Assembly (NCBI RefSeq): GCF_900105725.1
Contig: NZ_FNLM01000034.1
Coordinates: 4,442,950 to 4,506,949, forward strand
Reading direction: 5' to 3'
DNA from: Gordonia westfalica
GTDB taxonomy: Bacteria; Actinomycetota; Actinomycetes; Mycobacteriales; Mycobacteriaceae
DNA: 64,000 nucleotides
This document shows positions 1 to 11,931 of the stretch, in pieces. Made by a program: the position numbers and the translations under genes. Each line of letters starts with the position of its first letter. Position 1 is the first letter of the stretch. The notes under the pieces were generated by a model that saw only the letters and a list, made by a program, of their open reading frames with translations, was not told the DNA's origin and ran no database searches.

Positions 1-2526
<2,526 letters not shown>

Positions 2527-2530
<4 letters not shown>

Positions 2531-3972
2531 CGGTACTCCCGTATTCGGGGGAAGAGTCCACCGACGATCGCGATCGCGGCGAGAACCGCGAGTAGGAGAA
2601 TCCCGGTCCCGGTGAAGCCGAGCACGCGCTGGGCGGTGTTGATGTCGTCGCGGAACGAGGTCCGCGCGGTGGTGATCGCGTCGACCAGGGCGGTGTCGAC
2701 GGCGGTGTAGGCGCGGGCCGAGCTGTTGAGGCCGTCCCCGACGGTGAGCTGCCGGGCGCGGTCGAAGTTCCCGGTCTGGATGTACCGGCGGACGGCGGCG
2801 TCGGTGCGCTTCCATTCGGCGAGCGCCGAGCTCACCTGGTCGAGCTGCTGCGCGGACACCGATCCGGCCTCGTCAGTGCTCCGGACGTCGTCGACGATGC
2901 CGTCGATCTTGGCGGTCGTCGCGGCGAAGGTACGTTCCAGTCCGCCCTGGTCGCCGCGGCGGATGAGCGCCAGGGTCTCGGCGGATCTCGCCTGCTGGGT
3001 CAGGATGCGCGCGGCGGTCAGCTCGCGCAGCGGGTCGGCGCCGTCGGTACGGGCGTTGCTGGTCGCGGCGACCGACATCAGTCCCGAGGCCAGCAGCCAC
3101 ACCGTCCCCAGCGTGAGCGCGCCGATCGCGGCGACCATTCCGACGTTGAATCGACGGCGGGTCCTGCGCGCGAGATACCGGGACGTCAGCACCATCGCCG
3201 TGAGCAGCAGCAACAGCGGGATGTAGACGGTCCACGGCGGGCGGGTCAGTGAGTGCTGCGGGTCGGCGATCGCCATCGAACGCCGTTCATAGAGGCGCTG
3301 CGCGGCCGGCAGGATCTTGTCCTGCATCAGCGACGACGCCTGGCCCAGGTACGCCGACCCGACCGGATTGCCCAGTCGGTTGTTGGTGCGCGCGGTCTCG
3401 ATCAGTCCGCTGTACACCGGGATCGACGTCGAGAGGGTGTCGAGGTCCGACGACAGCGCCCGCTCGGTCGCGTCCTCGGTCATCCCCGGTCCCGGCTCGC
3501 TGGACGTACCGGTCGCGAGGATCAACGACGACGCGGCCGTCGCCAGGGCATCGGAATAGCGTTGCCGCAGGTCCGGGGTCTCCAGGCCGCCCGAGATGAA
3601 CGCGGCGTTCGCGGATGCGTCGGCGATCGACAGGGAGCTGTAGAGGACCTGCGCGGCCTCGGCGAGCGGTTCGGTGCGTTCGATCAGTCGCTGCAGGGTC
3701 TGCGTGCGGTCCTCGAGCACGGTCGATGCGTACCAGCCGGTGGTCAGGCAGCCGAGGACGAGGATGACGCAGATGATGATCAGCTTGCCGGGTGTGGTGA
3801 CCGAATAGTGCCGGAGCGTCTGGAACGGTGACTGCGCACGTTCGCGTGCGGTCGCGACGAGCTCTCGACGATCGGCGAGGACCTGGCGGATCGGCGTCGA
3901 CGACTGGGCCGGACGGATCGTGCGACCGCCACGGGTGAGTGCCGTCCGCACGGAGGACGCATCGCCGGTCAC
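2527..3972 (-). CDS. glnX: Membrane signalling protein GlnX
   Basis: 481-residue membrane protein thought to pass the GlnH amino-acid signal across the membrane to PknG. Residues 1-60 are cytosolic and basic. A membrane segment follows at about 63-82 (KLIIICVILVLGC), then a long helical extracytoplasmic domain, two central segments (TVYIPLLLLLTAMV and MVAAIGALTLGTVWLLASG), a second helical periplasmic domain, and a last segment near the C-terminus (TGILLLAVLAAIAIVGG). The paired helical sensor layout resembles chemoreceptor-type ligand domains. It is first in the glnX-glnH-pknG operon and overlaps glnH by 4 nt (ATGA). GTG or ATG near 3972 follows a 600-nt region with no other gene. Assignment rests on length, topology and the conserved neighbourhood. 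Confidence 0.93.
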
Positions 3973-4249
3973 CTAGCTGATCCCCTTCTCGAACGCTGGA
4001 TCGTCTCCGGTGCGGCCGCTCGGTCGCCGGCCCCGTTCCGGCTCTCGCGACCTGTCGAAGAAATGACTCATGGGGGTCATCGCTCACCGGGTCGTGCGTG
4101 TTTCAGCCTATGCCATCGGTGAGGGTTCCTCCGGGCATCGCGGTCGCACGTCGCACACCTACGTCCGGCCCGTCGTCGGCCCCGGAGCGCCATACCGGCT
4201 CTTCCCAGATGAGGGTGTAGGTCGGCCGGGCGCGTCGGTCCGCAGGTAG

Positions 4250-4308
4250 ACGTCGAGGTCTCCCGACGATGGAGGTTCCTACGCCATCCATCCGAAAGAC
4301 CTCGACGT
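4250..4308. other. Long imperfect hairpin in a 617-nt region without genes
   Basis: The region 3973-4589 holds no convincing gene. Within it a perfect 12-bp inverted repeat (ACGTCGAGGTCT at 4250-4261 and its complement at 4297-4308) encloses a second 6-bp pair (GATGGA at 4268-4273, TCCATC at 4287-4292). A GTG at 4309 opens a short frame on the + strand that stops after about 26 codons. The structure resembles the folded leader or end region of an insertion-sequence relic, but no transposase remains to confirm this. Confidence 0.4.
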
Positions 4309-4589
4309 GACCGACGCTACCCCGCCGGCCGGCTTCGGCCGCCCTGACCTGACCGCCTTCGCGTCTCATCCCAATCGACCCTGATCGAGTCTGCTGACCC
4401 CCTCGACGAGAACGCAGCGACATCACAGCCACCCAACCCCGACCGTCCGGGAAGCCGGGACACGTCACATGGCTGTGCTGCGGGCGTGTCGAGTGGGTCG
4501 TCCAGGGGCGACGCAGGAGCGTCGACGCGACGTGCTGAGAGGTGGTTCCAGTCGAGCACTAGGACACCGGCTACAGGCATGGCGATAGG

Positions 4590-5531
4590 TCAGGAACGGC
4601 GTCGCTCCCTACGCAGGAGGGAGCGCAGAGTCTCGGCGTTCGCGTAGCCGACCCGTAGCGCGATCTCGGCGGAGGTGAAGTCCGTGGTTGCTGAGAGGTG
4701 CCGAGCTCGTTCGATGCGAAGCCGTTGGACGAAGCCGAGCGGAGTGAGGTTGAGCGCCGCACGGACTCGTCGTTCGAGGGTGCGCCGGCTGGTGCCGAGC
4801 GACTGCGCGACGAAGGCGACGTTGAACGGTTCGTCCAGGCGGGCGCGCACGAAGCGTTCGAACTCGACGACGATCGGGTCCTCGTGCCGGAGATGTTCGT
4901 AGGCGACGAAGGCCGCCTGCGACGGACGCTCGTCGATGATGAGGAGCTTGGCGACATGTTGGGCCAGGTCGGGGCTGATCGATCGCACGAGTGAGAGCGC
5001 GAGGTCGATGTGAGCGAACGCGGCGCCGGCGGTGACGAGGTTCCCGTCGACCACGACCATGGTGTCGAGATCGAGGGCGACGGTCGGATAGCGCTTCAGG
5101 AACTCCGGCCCCAGGAACCAGCTGGTCGTCGCCCGCCGATGATGCATCCGTCCGGTCTCGGCGACAGCGAACACGCCGGTGCACGCCGCGGCGATCCGGG
5201 TGGTCGCCTCGTCGAGGCGCCCGAGCGAGGCGATGACCGAACGAGCATCTCGGCTCTGGAGGACGTCGTTGGTAGCGGCGGCCGTAAGGGTTCCAAGCGC
5301 AGGGACGACGACCACGTCGAACTCTGCGGACTCCGACAGCGGGTGGTCCACCGACAGGGTCATCGATGCCGTCGTGGTCACTCGCCGTTTCGGTCCGAGG
5401 ATGGCGAGTTCGATCGGGTCGATCCGCGGGTCGACATCGCCGCGGGCTCCGTCGGCCACCCGCACGATGTCGATGATCGACGCGACAGCCGAACCGAAGC
5501 AGCCGTCGATCGCGATCAGTCCGATACGCAT
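4590..5531 (-). CDS. GlxA-type transcriptional regulator (DJ-1/PfpI domain plus AraC HTH)
   Basis: 313-residue regulator. Residues 1-180 form a DJ-1/PfpI-like class I glutamine-amidotransferase fold (MRIGLIAIDGCFGSAVASI at the start, AACTGVFAVAETG around the nucleophile-elbow region, where the Cys is present). The last 100 residues are an AraC-type double helix-turn-helix (FNVAFVAQSLGTSRRTLERR, then IALRVGYANAETL). ATG at 5531 is chosen because the homology begins there; an upstream in-frame start would add an unlike tail. It is divergent from the small monooxygenase gene at 5640 and probably controls it: the 108-nt gap holds AT-rich promoter sequence and the 8-bp palindrome CGTATACG at 5555-5562. 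The ligand is unknown. Confidence 0.88.
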   Translation of the reverse strand: MRIGLIAIDGCFGSAVASIIDIVRVADGARGDVDPRIDPIELAILGPKRRVTTTASMTLSVDHPLSESAEFDVVVVPALGTLTAAATNDVLQSRDARSVIASLGRLDEATTRIAAACTGVFAVAETGRMHHRRATTSWFLGPEFLKRYPTVALDLDTMVVVDGNLVTAGAAFAHIDLALSLVRSISPDLAQHVAKLLIIDERPSQAAFVAYEHLRHEDPIVVEFERFVRARLDEPFNVAFVAQSLGTSRRTLERRVRAALNLTPLGFVQRLRIERARHLSATTDFTSAEIALRVGYANAETLRSLLRRERRRS

Positions 5532-5639
5532 GACGTAAACAATAGCAATACTGCCGTATACGCCACTTCTCACATGCCCTTGCTCGTCATACGCTGAACT
5601 CGCTTCACCAAGAAACCTCGACACCTAGGAGAACCCCTC

Positions 5640-5951
5640 ATGTCCACACCCGCATCACTTCCGTATGCCTTCGTCGCCAAGATCGTCGCGGCCGATGGAC
5701 AGCACGACGCGCTCGCCGATCTGCTCGCCGGCGCTGTCGCGCTCGCCAACGAAGAAGTAGGAACGATTGTCTGGTTCGCGGTCAGGACCCACGCCGACAC
5801 CTTCTGGATCTTCGATGCATTCCCCGACGAGGCCGCTCGCGACGCCCACGCCAACGGCGCCATCGTCGCAGCCCTGATGGCCAACCAGCACCTCCTGGGC
5901 GCAGCACCCGAGATCCTGGCGGCCGACGTCCTCGCGTCCAAGCTCCCGTAG
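5640..5951 (+). CDS. Antibiotic biosynthesis monooxygenase (ABM) family protein
   Basis: 103-residue single-domain ABM protein with a dimeric alpha/beta (ferredoxin-like) fold. The pattern YAFVAKIVAADGQHDAL, then EVGTIVWFAVRTHADTFWIFDAFPDEAARDAHANG, is the family hallmark (strand, glutamate, the WFAV...FWIFDAF strands and the AHANG helix start). Such proteins act as cofactor-free oxygenases on quinols or as stress proteins. It starts at ATG 5640 after the ribosome-binding sequence AGGAG at 5629-5633. It is transcribed away from the GlxA-type regulator, which is its probable controller. No other gene follows in the operon. Substrate cannot be told. Confidence 0.85.
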   Translation: MSTPASLPYAFVAKIVAADGQHDALADLLAGAVALANEEVGTIVWFAVRTHADTFWIFDAFPDEAARDAHANGAIVAALMANQHLLGAAPEILAADVLASKLP

Positions 5952-6174
5952 TCCGCCAACGCACGAGACGATCGCGCCCCGCCGAGCCGTCGCCAGGTCG
6001 CGACGCAACGCAATGCCACGCTGCGTTGCCGAGCGGTGCGAGGCCTATCGGCACACGGACAGGATGCCGGCCGCGAGCGCTCAGCCGGCGAGGGGTCCGT
6101 CGCAGAGGAGAGCGACGTCGGTGTCGGGCAGAGCCGTGAGGCCAGCGCATCGCGCGACCACCAGAACCGAACCG

Positions 6175-6204
6175 CCCCTGCCCTGCGTTTCCGCAGGTCA
6201 GGGG
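6175..6204 (-). terminator. Hairpin downstream of the tRNA fragment
   Basis: CCCCTG and CCTGCG (6175-6187) pair with CGCAGG and CAGGGG (6192-6204) around a TTTC loop, with a single mismatch. It lies 10 nt past the 3' end of the tRNA-Thr-like fragment read on the minus strand, where a tRNA terminator is expected. No long U-run follows, as is common in high-GC actinobacteria. The gap 5952-6549 otherwise holds only the tRNA fragment. Confidence 0.6.
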
Positions 6205-6213
6205 CTGTTCGCC

Positions 6214-6250
6214 GGAGCCGCCTGTCGGAATCGAACCGACGACCTAATCA
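6214..6250 (-). pseudogene. 3' portion of a tRNA-Thr(CGU)-like gene
   Basis: On the minus strand, TGATT-AGGTC is followed by a perfect T-arm (GTCGG-TTCGATT-CCGAC), an acceptor half AGGCGGC, discriminator T and CC. This matches the 3' half of actinobacterial tRNA-Thr(CGU). The sequence upstream has no D-arm, no threonine anticodon loop, and no GCCGCCT acceptor partner, so the tRNA is incomplete. Such 3' fragments are left where an integrative element entered a tRNA gene and was later lost or rearranged. Identity as threonine is from memory of the family. Confidence 0.65.
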
Positions 6251-6549
6251 CGTCGGCTTTGCGTCTATCGCTTGATGCGCCCACTGGGCGAACGAGCCGC
6301 TGACCTGCGCAAACGCCGAGCGTGGGGGACGCCGCCATCCGGCGGTGACCGACGACGACCGACCAGTACCGACCGTTTCACCGGAGCTTGCGGCGGCGTC
6401 GAAGCCGAGCAAGCTCCATTCCTTTGGCTCACCGCGCCCTCCTCCTCGCCGGTCCCGTCGTCGTCGAAGACGATTCAGCCATACCTCTCACTGATTCGGC
6501 GGATCGCCCTGGCAGGTCGCGCGTGTCTCACTTACGGTGGAGGAATCCG

Positions 6550-7065
6550 ATGATCGGCTCGTCGGGTCTGCAAGGAGGCGTGGTGCGCGGAGACGGCGAC
6601 GGCTGGGTGACCGATCCCGACGGTTCACGGTATTGGGGTGTTCACGGCGCGGCGGGTCTGTTGCTCCGGGCGCCGTTGGCCGACGGCGCGACAGGCGTTC
6701 TGCTCCAGCATCGCGCCGCGTGGTCCCATCAGGGCGGTACCTGGGCGCTGCCCGGCGGCGCCCGGGACTCGCATGAGGGGGCCATCGACACCGCGATCCG
6801 CGAGGCCGAGGAGGAAGCCGGCATCAGCGGCGACGAACTGCGGGTCCTCGCCGCGGTCGTCACCCACGAAGCACCCGGCGGATGGACCTACACGACGGTC
6901 ATCGCCGAGACCGACGAGCCGGTGCAGACGGTGGCCAACTTCGAGTCGACGGAACTGCGCTGGGTCTCCGAACAGCACGTCGACCAGCTTCCGCTGCATC
7001 CGGCATTCGGCCTGGCCTGGCCGACGTTGCGCGAGCGGATCGCGGCACTCGACCCGCAGGCGTAA
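6550..7065 (+). CDS. mutT3: NUDIX hydrolase, MutT3-like
   Basis: 171-residue NUDIX hydrolase that should cleave nucleoside-diphosphate-X substrates such as oxidised dNTPs. The NUDIX box is complete at residues 76-98: GARDSHE, then REAEEEAGI, fitting GX5EX7REUXEEXGU. The front end (VRGDGDGWV...YWGVHGAAGLLLRAP) closely resembles M. tuberculosis MutT3 (Rv0413), and the position between the pknG and thi blocks is the same. ATG 6550 is preceded by GGTGGAGG at good spacing; the open frame continues upstream to 6388 but without homology. A GTG at 6580-6582 region is an alternative later start. Confidence 0.9.
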   Translation: MIGSSGLQGGVVRGDGDGWVTDPDGSRYWGVHGAAGLLLRAPLADGATGVLLQHRAAWSHQGGTWALPGGARDSHEGAIDTAIREAEEEAGISGDELRVLAAVVTHEAPGGWTYTTVIAETDEPVQTVANFESTELRWVSEQHVDQLPLHPAFGLAWPTLRERIAALDPQA

Positions 7066-7074
7066 CGTCGCACC

Positions 7075-7452
7075 TCATCCTGCGGCGGGTCCGAGTAGCC
7101 GGTTCGCGCCGGAGATCAGTGCCGCGATGTTCGCCTCGTCGCCGGTGCTGCCCTCGCCGAAGGCCCACGCCTGCCTGCCGTTGTTCTCGCACAGCAGGAA
7201 CGTGGCGATCGCGCCGTCGACCTCACGCTGGTGCAGCCGCAGGATCTGAACGGGCGCGCCGAGGTCGTACAGGATCGAGGTCATCGCGCCGAGAGGCCCG
7301 GCGGCGACCGCGCTGCACGACATGATGCGGTCGGCGATCGCGATGGTCGCCCGGCATTCGACGAGGTCCTGCCGGGCCGGTGCGACGGACCACGATCCGA
7401 GCCGGATGGCACCGCCGGCGGCGTACTCGTCGGTGAATCGTTGCCACGTCAT
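7075..7452 (-). CDS. Stand-alone LeuA-type regulatory-domain protein
   Basis: 125-residue protein resembling the C-terminal allosteric (dimerisation) domain of alpha-isopropylmalate synthase without the catalytic barrel. Features in order: TIAIADRIMSCSAVAAGPLGAMTSILYDLG matches the glycine-rich segment that starts each LeuD-type repeat. HQREVDGAIATFLLCENNGRQAWAFGEG matches the strand pair, and DEANIAALISGANRL the closing helix. In LeuA this domain binds leucine. On its own it may bind a small acid or modulate LeuA, but that is inference. It is convergent with the NUDIX gene (9 nt between stops) and lies 418 nt from thiE. ATG 7452 is the only good start. Confidence 0.75.
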   Translation of the reverse strand: MTWQRFTDEYAAGGAIRLGSWSVAPARQDLVECRATIAIADRIMSCSAVAAGPLGAMTSILYDLGAPVQILRLHQREVDGAIATFLLCENNGRQAWAFGEGSTGDEANIAALISGANRLLGPAAG

Positions 7453-7636
7453 CCCATGGTCTCCTCCCGCATGCCCGCGGGCAGCGGACGGCCGAAGTGT
7501 TCGGCTATGGGATCAGCCGACGGCGCGGTCGTGTGCCCGTGTCGTGAGAAGGATGGATGAGGCAGATGAAGAAGATGCATCTCGAAAGCCGATTTCGGTC
7601 GAAGAACGGATGACCGACAAGAAGAGCGCAACCGAC

Positions 7637-7675
7637 CCGCAGCGGGGGGTCGGTCAGAATCAGACCCCGCTGCGG
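7637..7675 (-). terminator. Hairpin, probable thiE terminator
   Basis: A perfect 11-bp inverted repeat, CCGCAGCGGGG at 7637-7647 with its complement at 7665-7675, encloses a 17-nt loop. It lies about 200 nt past the thiE stop in the direction of thiE transcription. The surrounding gap 7453-7870 shows no convincing gene. Confidence 0.5.
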
Positions 7676-7754
7676 CGGGTTACGAGCGCTCGATCGATGC
7701 ACATCATGGTCGGTCCAGCCTAGACCTCTGTGTGCGGAGCGGCAAATGGATTCC

Positions 7755-7780
7755 GCCCCTGGAAAACGCCCCTGGAAAAC
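7755..7780. repeat. Two-copy 13-bp tandem repeat
   Basis: GCCCCTGGAAAAC occurs twice head to tail at 7755-7767 and 7768-7780, followed by a partial third copy. It lies between the thiE stop and the hairpin at 7637-7675, outside any gene. Function unknown. Confidence 0.6.
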
Positions 7781-7870
7781 GCCCTCCACAGGTTCACCGA
7801 CGACGATATATATGCGCGGCGCGGTACCGGCCCAGCGGGTGGTTGCGGGGGCGGTTCCAGTCGCCCGGCC

Positions 7871-8557
7871 CTACAACCGGCCGAGGAGGTCGGTGGCCGC
7901 GGCGGCCGGATCGTCGGCGGCGGTGATCGCGCGGACCACGACGATGCGGCGAGCGCCTGCGGCGGTCACCTCCGGCGCTCTCGGGGCGTCGATGCCGCCG
8001 ATGGCGAACCACGGCTTGTCCGGAACCCCGGGAGCGGACATCGCGGCGGCGGTCGTCGTCACCAGGTCCAGTCCGGCGGCGGTACGCCCCGGCTTGGTGG
8101 GGGTGGTCCAGCACGGGCCGACGCAGAAGTAGTCGACGTCGGGGTCCGCGGCCGCGGCGGCCGCCTGCTCGGGGTCGTGTGTGGACACACCGATGACCGT
8201 GTCGGGGCCGACGACCCGGCGAGCGAGGCGCGGCGGCAGGTCGCCCTGTCCGACGTGGAGGACATCGGCACCCGAGAGCGCGGCGATGTCGGCGCGGTCG
8301 TTGACCGCGAGCAATGCGCCGTGCGCGTCGACGACGCTCCGTAGCGCGGTGAGGATCTCGAGCTCCTCGCGGGCCTCGAGGGTGCCGAACTGCTTCTCCC
8401 CGGCGGACCCCTTGTCCCGGAGCTGCACGATGTCGACGCCGCCGGCGAGAGCCGCGCCGACGAATTCGAGCAGGTCGCCGCGCTCGCGTCGTGCGTCGGT
8501 GCACAGGTAGAGCCTGGCGGTGTCCAGGCGGCGGCGCGATTCGGAGGCACTTGTCAC
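7871..8557 (-). CDS. thiE: Thiamine-phosphate synthase
   Basis: 228-residue ThiE joins HMP-pyrophosphate to the thiazole carboxylate phosphate to make thiamine monophosphate. It is a TIM barrel. Signature segments are present: LYLCTDARR at the start, [72 protein letters not shown] (phosphate/substrate loop) and WFAIGGID near the end. GTG at 8557 gives the usual length; the frame runs on upstream without homology. It is divergent from thiO-thiS-thiG with 150 nt between, and the TPP riboswitch sits on the opposite strand. No riboswitch is seen on the thiE side. Confidence 0.95.
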   Translation of the reverse strand: MTSASESRRRLDTARLYLCTDARRERGDLLEFVGAALAGGVDIVQLRDKGSAGEKQFGTLEAREELEILTALRSVVDAHGALLAVNDRADIAALSGADVLHVGQGDLPPRLARRVVGPDTVIGVSTHDPEQAAAAAADPDVDYFCVGPCWTTPTKPGRTAAGLDLVTTTAAAMSAPGVPDKPWFAIGGIDAPRAPEVTAAGARRIVVVRAITAADDPAAAATDLLGRL

Positions 8558-8593
8558 GGCGACCAGGCTAGCCCCGCGCGCAATGGCCGGGCG

Positions 8594-8599
8594 TAGGGT
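8594..8599 (+). promoter_or_regulatory. Probable -10 element of the thiOSG promoter
   Basis: TAGGGT at 8594-8599 lies about a dozen bases before the start of the TPP riboswitch, the place expected for a sigma-A-type -10 box in actinobacteria. No clear -35 box is seen. Inference from position. Confidence 0.4.
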
Positions 8600-8612
8600 G
8601 GACCGCGAGAAC

Positions 8613-8699
8613 ACACGGGAGCCCGGGCAGGCGGGCTGAGAGTGCGGGCCCCTCCGCTGACCGTCGAACCTGATCCGGGTCATTCCGGCGAAGGAAGGT
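8613..8699 (+). promoter_or_regulatory. TPP (THI-box) riboswitch
   Basis: The leader before thiO contains the conserved TPP aptamer elements in order: CGGGAGCCC (P1/P2 side), GGGCTGAGAGTG (the CUGAGA motif at about 8633-8642), a P3-side stem, ACCTGATCCGGGTCATTCCGG-type core, and the closing GCGAAGGAAGG. The last block also supplies the ribosome-binding sequence for thiO, so ligand binding can hide the start site. Thiamine pyrophosphate is the ligand in all known cases. This makes feedback control of thiazole synthesis very likely. Confidence 0.95.
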
Positions 8700-8707
8700 G
8701 ATCTGGC

Positions 8708-9768
8708 GTGAGCCATGTTTCGAAGCAGCCCGACCGAGCGCTGACCGTCGTCGGCGGTGGCGTCATCGGGCTGACCTGTGCGCTCGTCGCTGCCGATGCC
8801 GGCTGGCAGGTCCTGGTCGTCGACGCCGGTCACGACGGGCGGGCGTCGTGGGTGGCGGGCGGCATGCTCGGTTCGCTCGGCGAGGGTCATCCGGGCGAGG
8901 AGGCCGCGCTGGCCGCGTCGGTGGAGTCGGTGCGGCGCTGGCCGGGGCTGGTGAAACGGCTCGATGATCCTGCGATCGTGACGGCCACCGATTCCCTGTT
9001 CGTCGCCGCTTCGGCCGCCGACGCCGAGTACCTCCGTCACCTCGCGGACTTCGTCTGGGCCAACCAGCCGAGGACCGACGCGACGCTCAGCACGGTCACC
9101 GGTCGCGAGATCCGTTCTCTGGAGCCGTCGTTGAGTTCGCGGCTGGTCGGTGGTTACCGGGCGGTCGGGGAGTGGTCGATCGACAACAGGCGCCTGCTGG
9201 GCACCTTGCGCCGTGCCGGGGCCGCTGCCGGGGTGCGGTACACCGATGCCCGGGCGCGCGGCCTGGCCGATGTCCACGAACTCGCCGGCCTGCGCGATCA
9301 GATCCTTCTCGCTGCCGGGCTCGGCACCGCCGAACTGCTTCCCGACGTGCCGCTGCATGCGGCGAAGGGAGAGATCCTGCGACTGCGGCGCACGCGGTGG
9401 TCGGTACCGACCCCGGGGCACGTGGTCCGTGCCCGCCTCCATGGCCGAGCCGTGTATCTGGTGCCGCGGGAGGACGGGATCGTGGTCGGCGCAACGCAAT
9501 ACGAGGCCGGCGATTTCGGTGACCGCATTCCGCAGGCGGGTGGGGTCGCGGATCTGCTCGCCGACGCTATCGAGGTCATGCCGGGTCTGCGCACCTACGA
9601 ACTCATCGAAGCGGGTGCCGGACTCCGCCCGTGCACCGCTGACGGATTGCCGATCGTGAAACGGGTCGACGACCGCACGCTGGTCGCGACCGGGCACGGC
9701 CGCAACGGCATCGTTCTCGCCCCGGGCACCGCGGACAGGGTGCTGGGGATTCTGGAAGGAGTATCGGA

Positions 9769-9772
<4 letters not shown>
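8708..9772 (+). CDS. thiO: Glycine oxidase ThiO
   Basis: 354-residue FAD enzyme of the D-amino-acid-oxidase family. It oxidises glycine to the imine used by ThiG in thiazole formation. The Rossmann motif VVGGGVIGL is at residues 13-21. [12 protein letters not shown] is the family's substrate/FAD segment. The C-terminal part has [19 protein letters not shown] and [13 protein letters not shown], and ends with the FAD-binding [19 protein letters not shown] at 8708 sits 6-7 nt behind AAGGAAGG, which is part of the riboswitch. The stop overlaps the thiS start (GTGA). First gene of a three-gene thiazole operon. Confidence 0.95.
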
Positions 9773-10783
<1,011 letters not shown>

Positions 10784-10801
10784 TCGACACCGGCGTCTCG
10801 A

Positions 10802-10924
10802 ACTGCTCCCTGAGGAGCGTCCGGAGCTTGCGAAGGCGGCAACCCACTGCTCCCTGAGGAGCGTCCGGAGCTTGCGAAGGCGGCAACCCACTGCTCCCTG
10901 AGGAGCGTCCGGAGCTTGCGAAGG
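10802..10924. repeat. 44-bp intergenic tandem repeat, 2.8 copies
   Basis: A 44-bp unit beginning ACTGCTCCCTGAGGAGCG starts at 10802, 10846 and 10890. The first two copies are complete and identical, and the third ends at 10924, followed by ACGCGTCTCGAAGGG. Each unit contains the small palindromes CTCCCTGAGGAG-like and TCCGGAGCTTGCG. It resembles REP-type intergenic repeats common in Gordonia. It fills the gap between thiG and the ABC gene and may end thiG transcription. Confidence 0.85.
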
Positions 10925-10962
10925 ACGCGTCTCGAAGGGCTGTCGGCGACTATGGTCGAGTC

Positions 10963-11931
10963 GTGTTGCGGGTAACGAATCTGACCAAGGACTTCGGGAG
11001 TCAGCGAGCGGTCGACGACCTCACGTTCGAGGTCGGGCCGGGACGGGTCACCGGCTTTCTGGGACCCAACGGCGCAGGCAAGTCGACGACGATGCGCATG
11101 ATGCTGGGTCTCGATCGCCCCACCTCGGGGACCGCGACCATCGGTGGCGTGCAGTATCGCGACCTCGACCATCCGCTGCGACAGGTGGGCGCATTGCTCG
11201 ATGCGCACTGGGTCCACCCCAATCGCAGTGCGCGTTCTCATCTGCGTTGGCTGGCGGCGAGCAACCGCATCCCGGTGTCCCGGGTGGACGAGGTGCTCGA
11301 GACCGTCGGGCTGGCCTCGGTGGCCCGCAAACGGGCCGGCGGATTCTCGCTCGGCATGTCGCAGCGGCTCGGACTCGCGGGCGCGTTGCTGGGTGACCCG
11401 CACACCCTGCTGTTCGACGAACCGGTCAACGGCCTCGATCCCGAGGGCATCGTCTGGATACGCGGATTCATGCGGCAGTTGGCCGCGGAAGGTCGCACCG
11501 TGCTCGTCTCCAGCCACCTGCTGACCGAGATGTCGCTCACCGCAGACCATCTCGTGGTGATCGGCCGCGGGCGCCTGATCGCGGACTGTTCGGTCAGCGA
11601 GTTCACCGGACGAGCCCGCCAGTCGGTGCGGGTCCGCGGGCCCGAGCTCGAGAAGTTGCACGCCGCGCTGGTGGAGGCCGGTCTCGCGCCGGCGCCCGGT
11701 GCGCCCGACGCCGACGGGCGGCCGGTGATGCGGGTGCCCGACACGACGACCGACCGGGTCGGTGACATCGCCGCGGCGGCCGGCGTGACGCTGCACGAGC
11801 TCGCCGCCGAATCGGCCTCGCTGGAGGAGGTGTTCATGTCGATGACCGCACACGCCGTCGACTATCACGGAGGCGACGGTTTCCTACCCGTCGGACCCGG
11901 TCCGAGCGCCTCGGAAGGGGGTCGGCGATGA
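10963..11931 (+). CDS. ABC transporter ATP-binding protein (ABC-2 exporter type)
   Basis: 322-residue ATPase of the DrrA/CcmA-like group. Walker A is GPNGAGKST near residue 36. The signature region reads SLGMSQRLGLAGAL and Walker B is LLFDEPVNGLDPEG, with the switch histidine in VSSHLL. The C-terminal 90 residues form the extra domain typical of ABC-2 exporters. GTG at 10963 lies 9 nt after TATGGT, suggesting a leaderless transcript. It overlaps the permease gene by 4 nt. Exported substrate unknown; such pairs often export antibiotics or lipids. Confidence 0.9.
   Translation: MLRVTNLTKDFGSQRAVDDLTFEVGPGRVTGFLGPNGAGKSTTMRMMLGLDRPTSGTATIGGVQYRDLDHPLRQVGALLDAHWVHPNRSARSHLRWLAASNRIPVSRVDEVLETVGLASVARKRAGGFSLGMSQRLGLAGALLGDPHTLLFDEPVNGLDPEGIVWIRGFMRQLAAEGRTVLVSSHLLTEMSLTADHLVVIGRGRLIADCSVSEFTGRARQSVRVRGPELEKLHAALVEAGLAPAPGAPDADGRPVMRVPDTTTDRVGDIAAAAGVTLHELAAESASLEEVFMSMTAHAVDYHGGDGFLPVGPGPSASEGGRR

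Noticed and set aside
4103..4468. 121-codon frame on the - strand
   Set aside because: Low-complexity, no recognisable motif, no ribosome-binding site, and it spans the hairpin at 4250-4308.
6013..6303. Open frames reading CRNRTDDL and LSESNRR across 6220-6260
   Set aside because: These peptides are the known false translation of an antisense tRNA T-arm; the DNA is a tRNA fragment.
7505..7789. 94-codon frame on the - strand between thiE and the LeuA-like gene
   Set aside because: It crosses the hairpin and the 13-bp tandem repeat and shows no protein-like conservation.
8558..8707. A second riboswitch controlling thiE
   Set aside because: The aptamer elements read only on the + strand toward thiO.
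10802..10924. Possible CRISPR array
   Set aside because: The copies are directly adjacent with no spacers and no cas genes are present.
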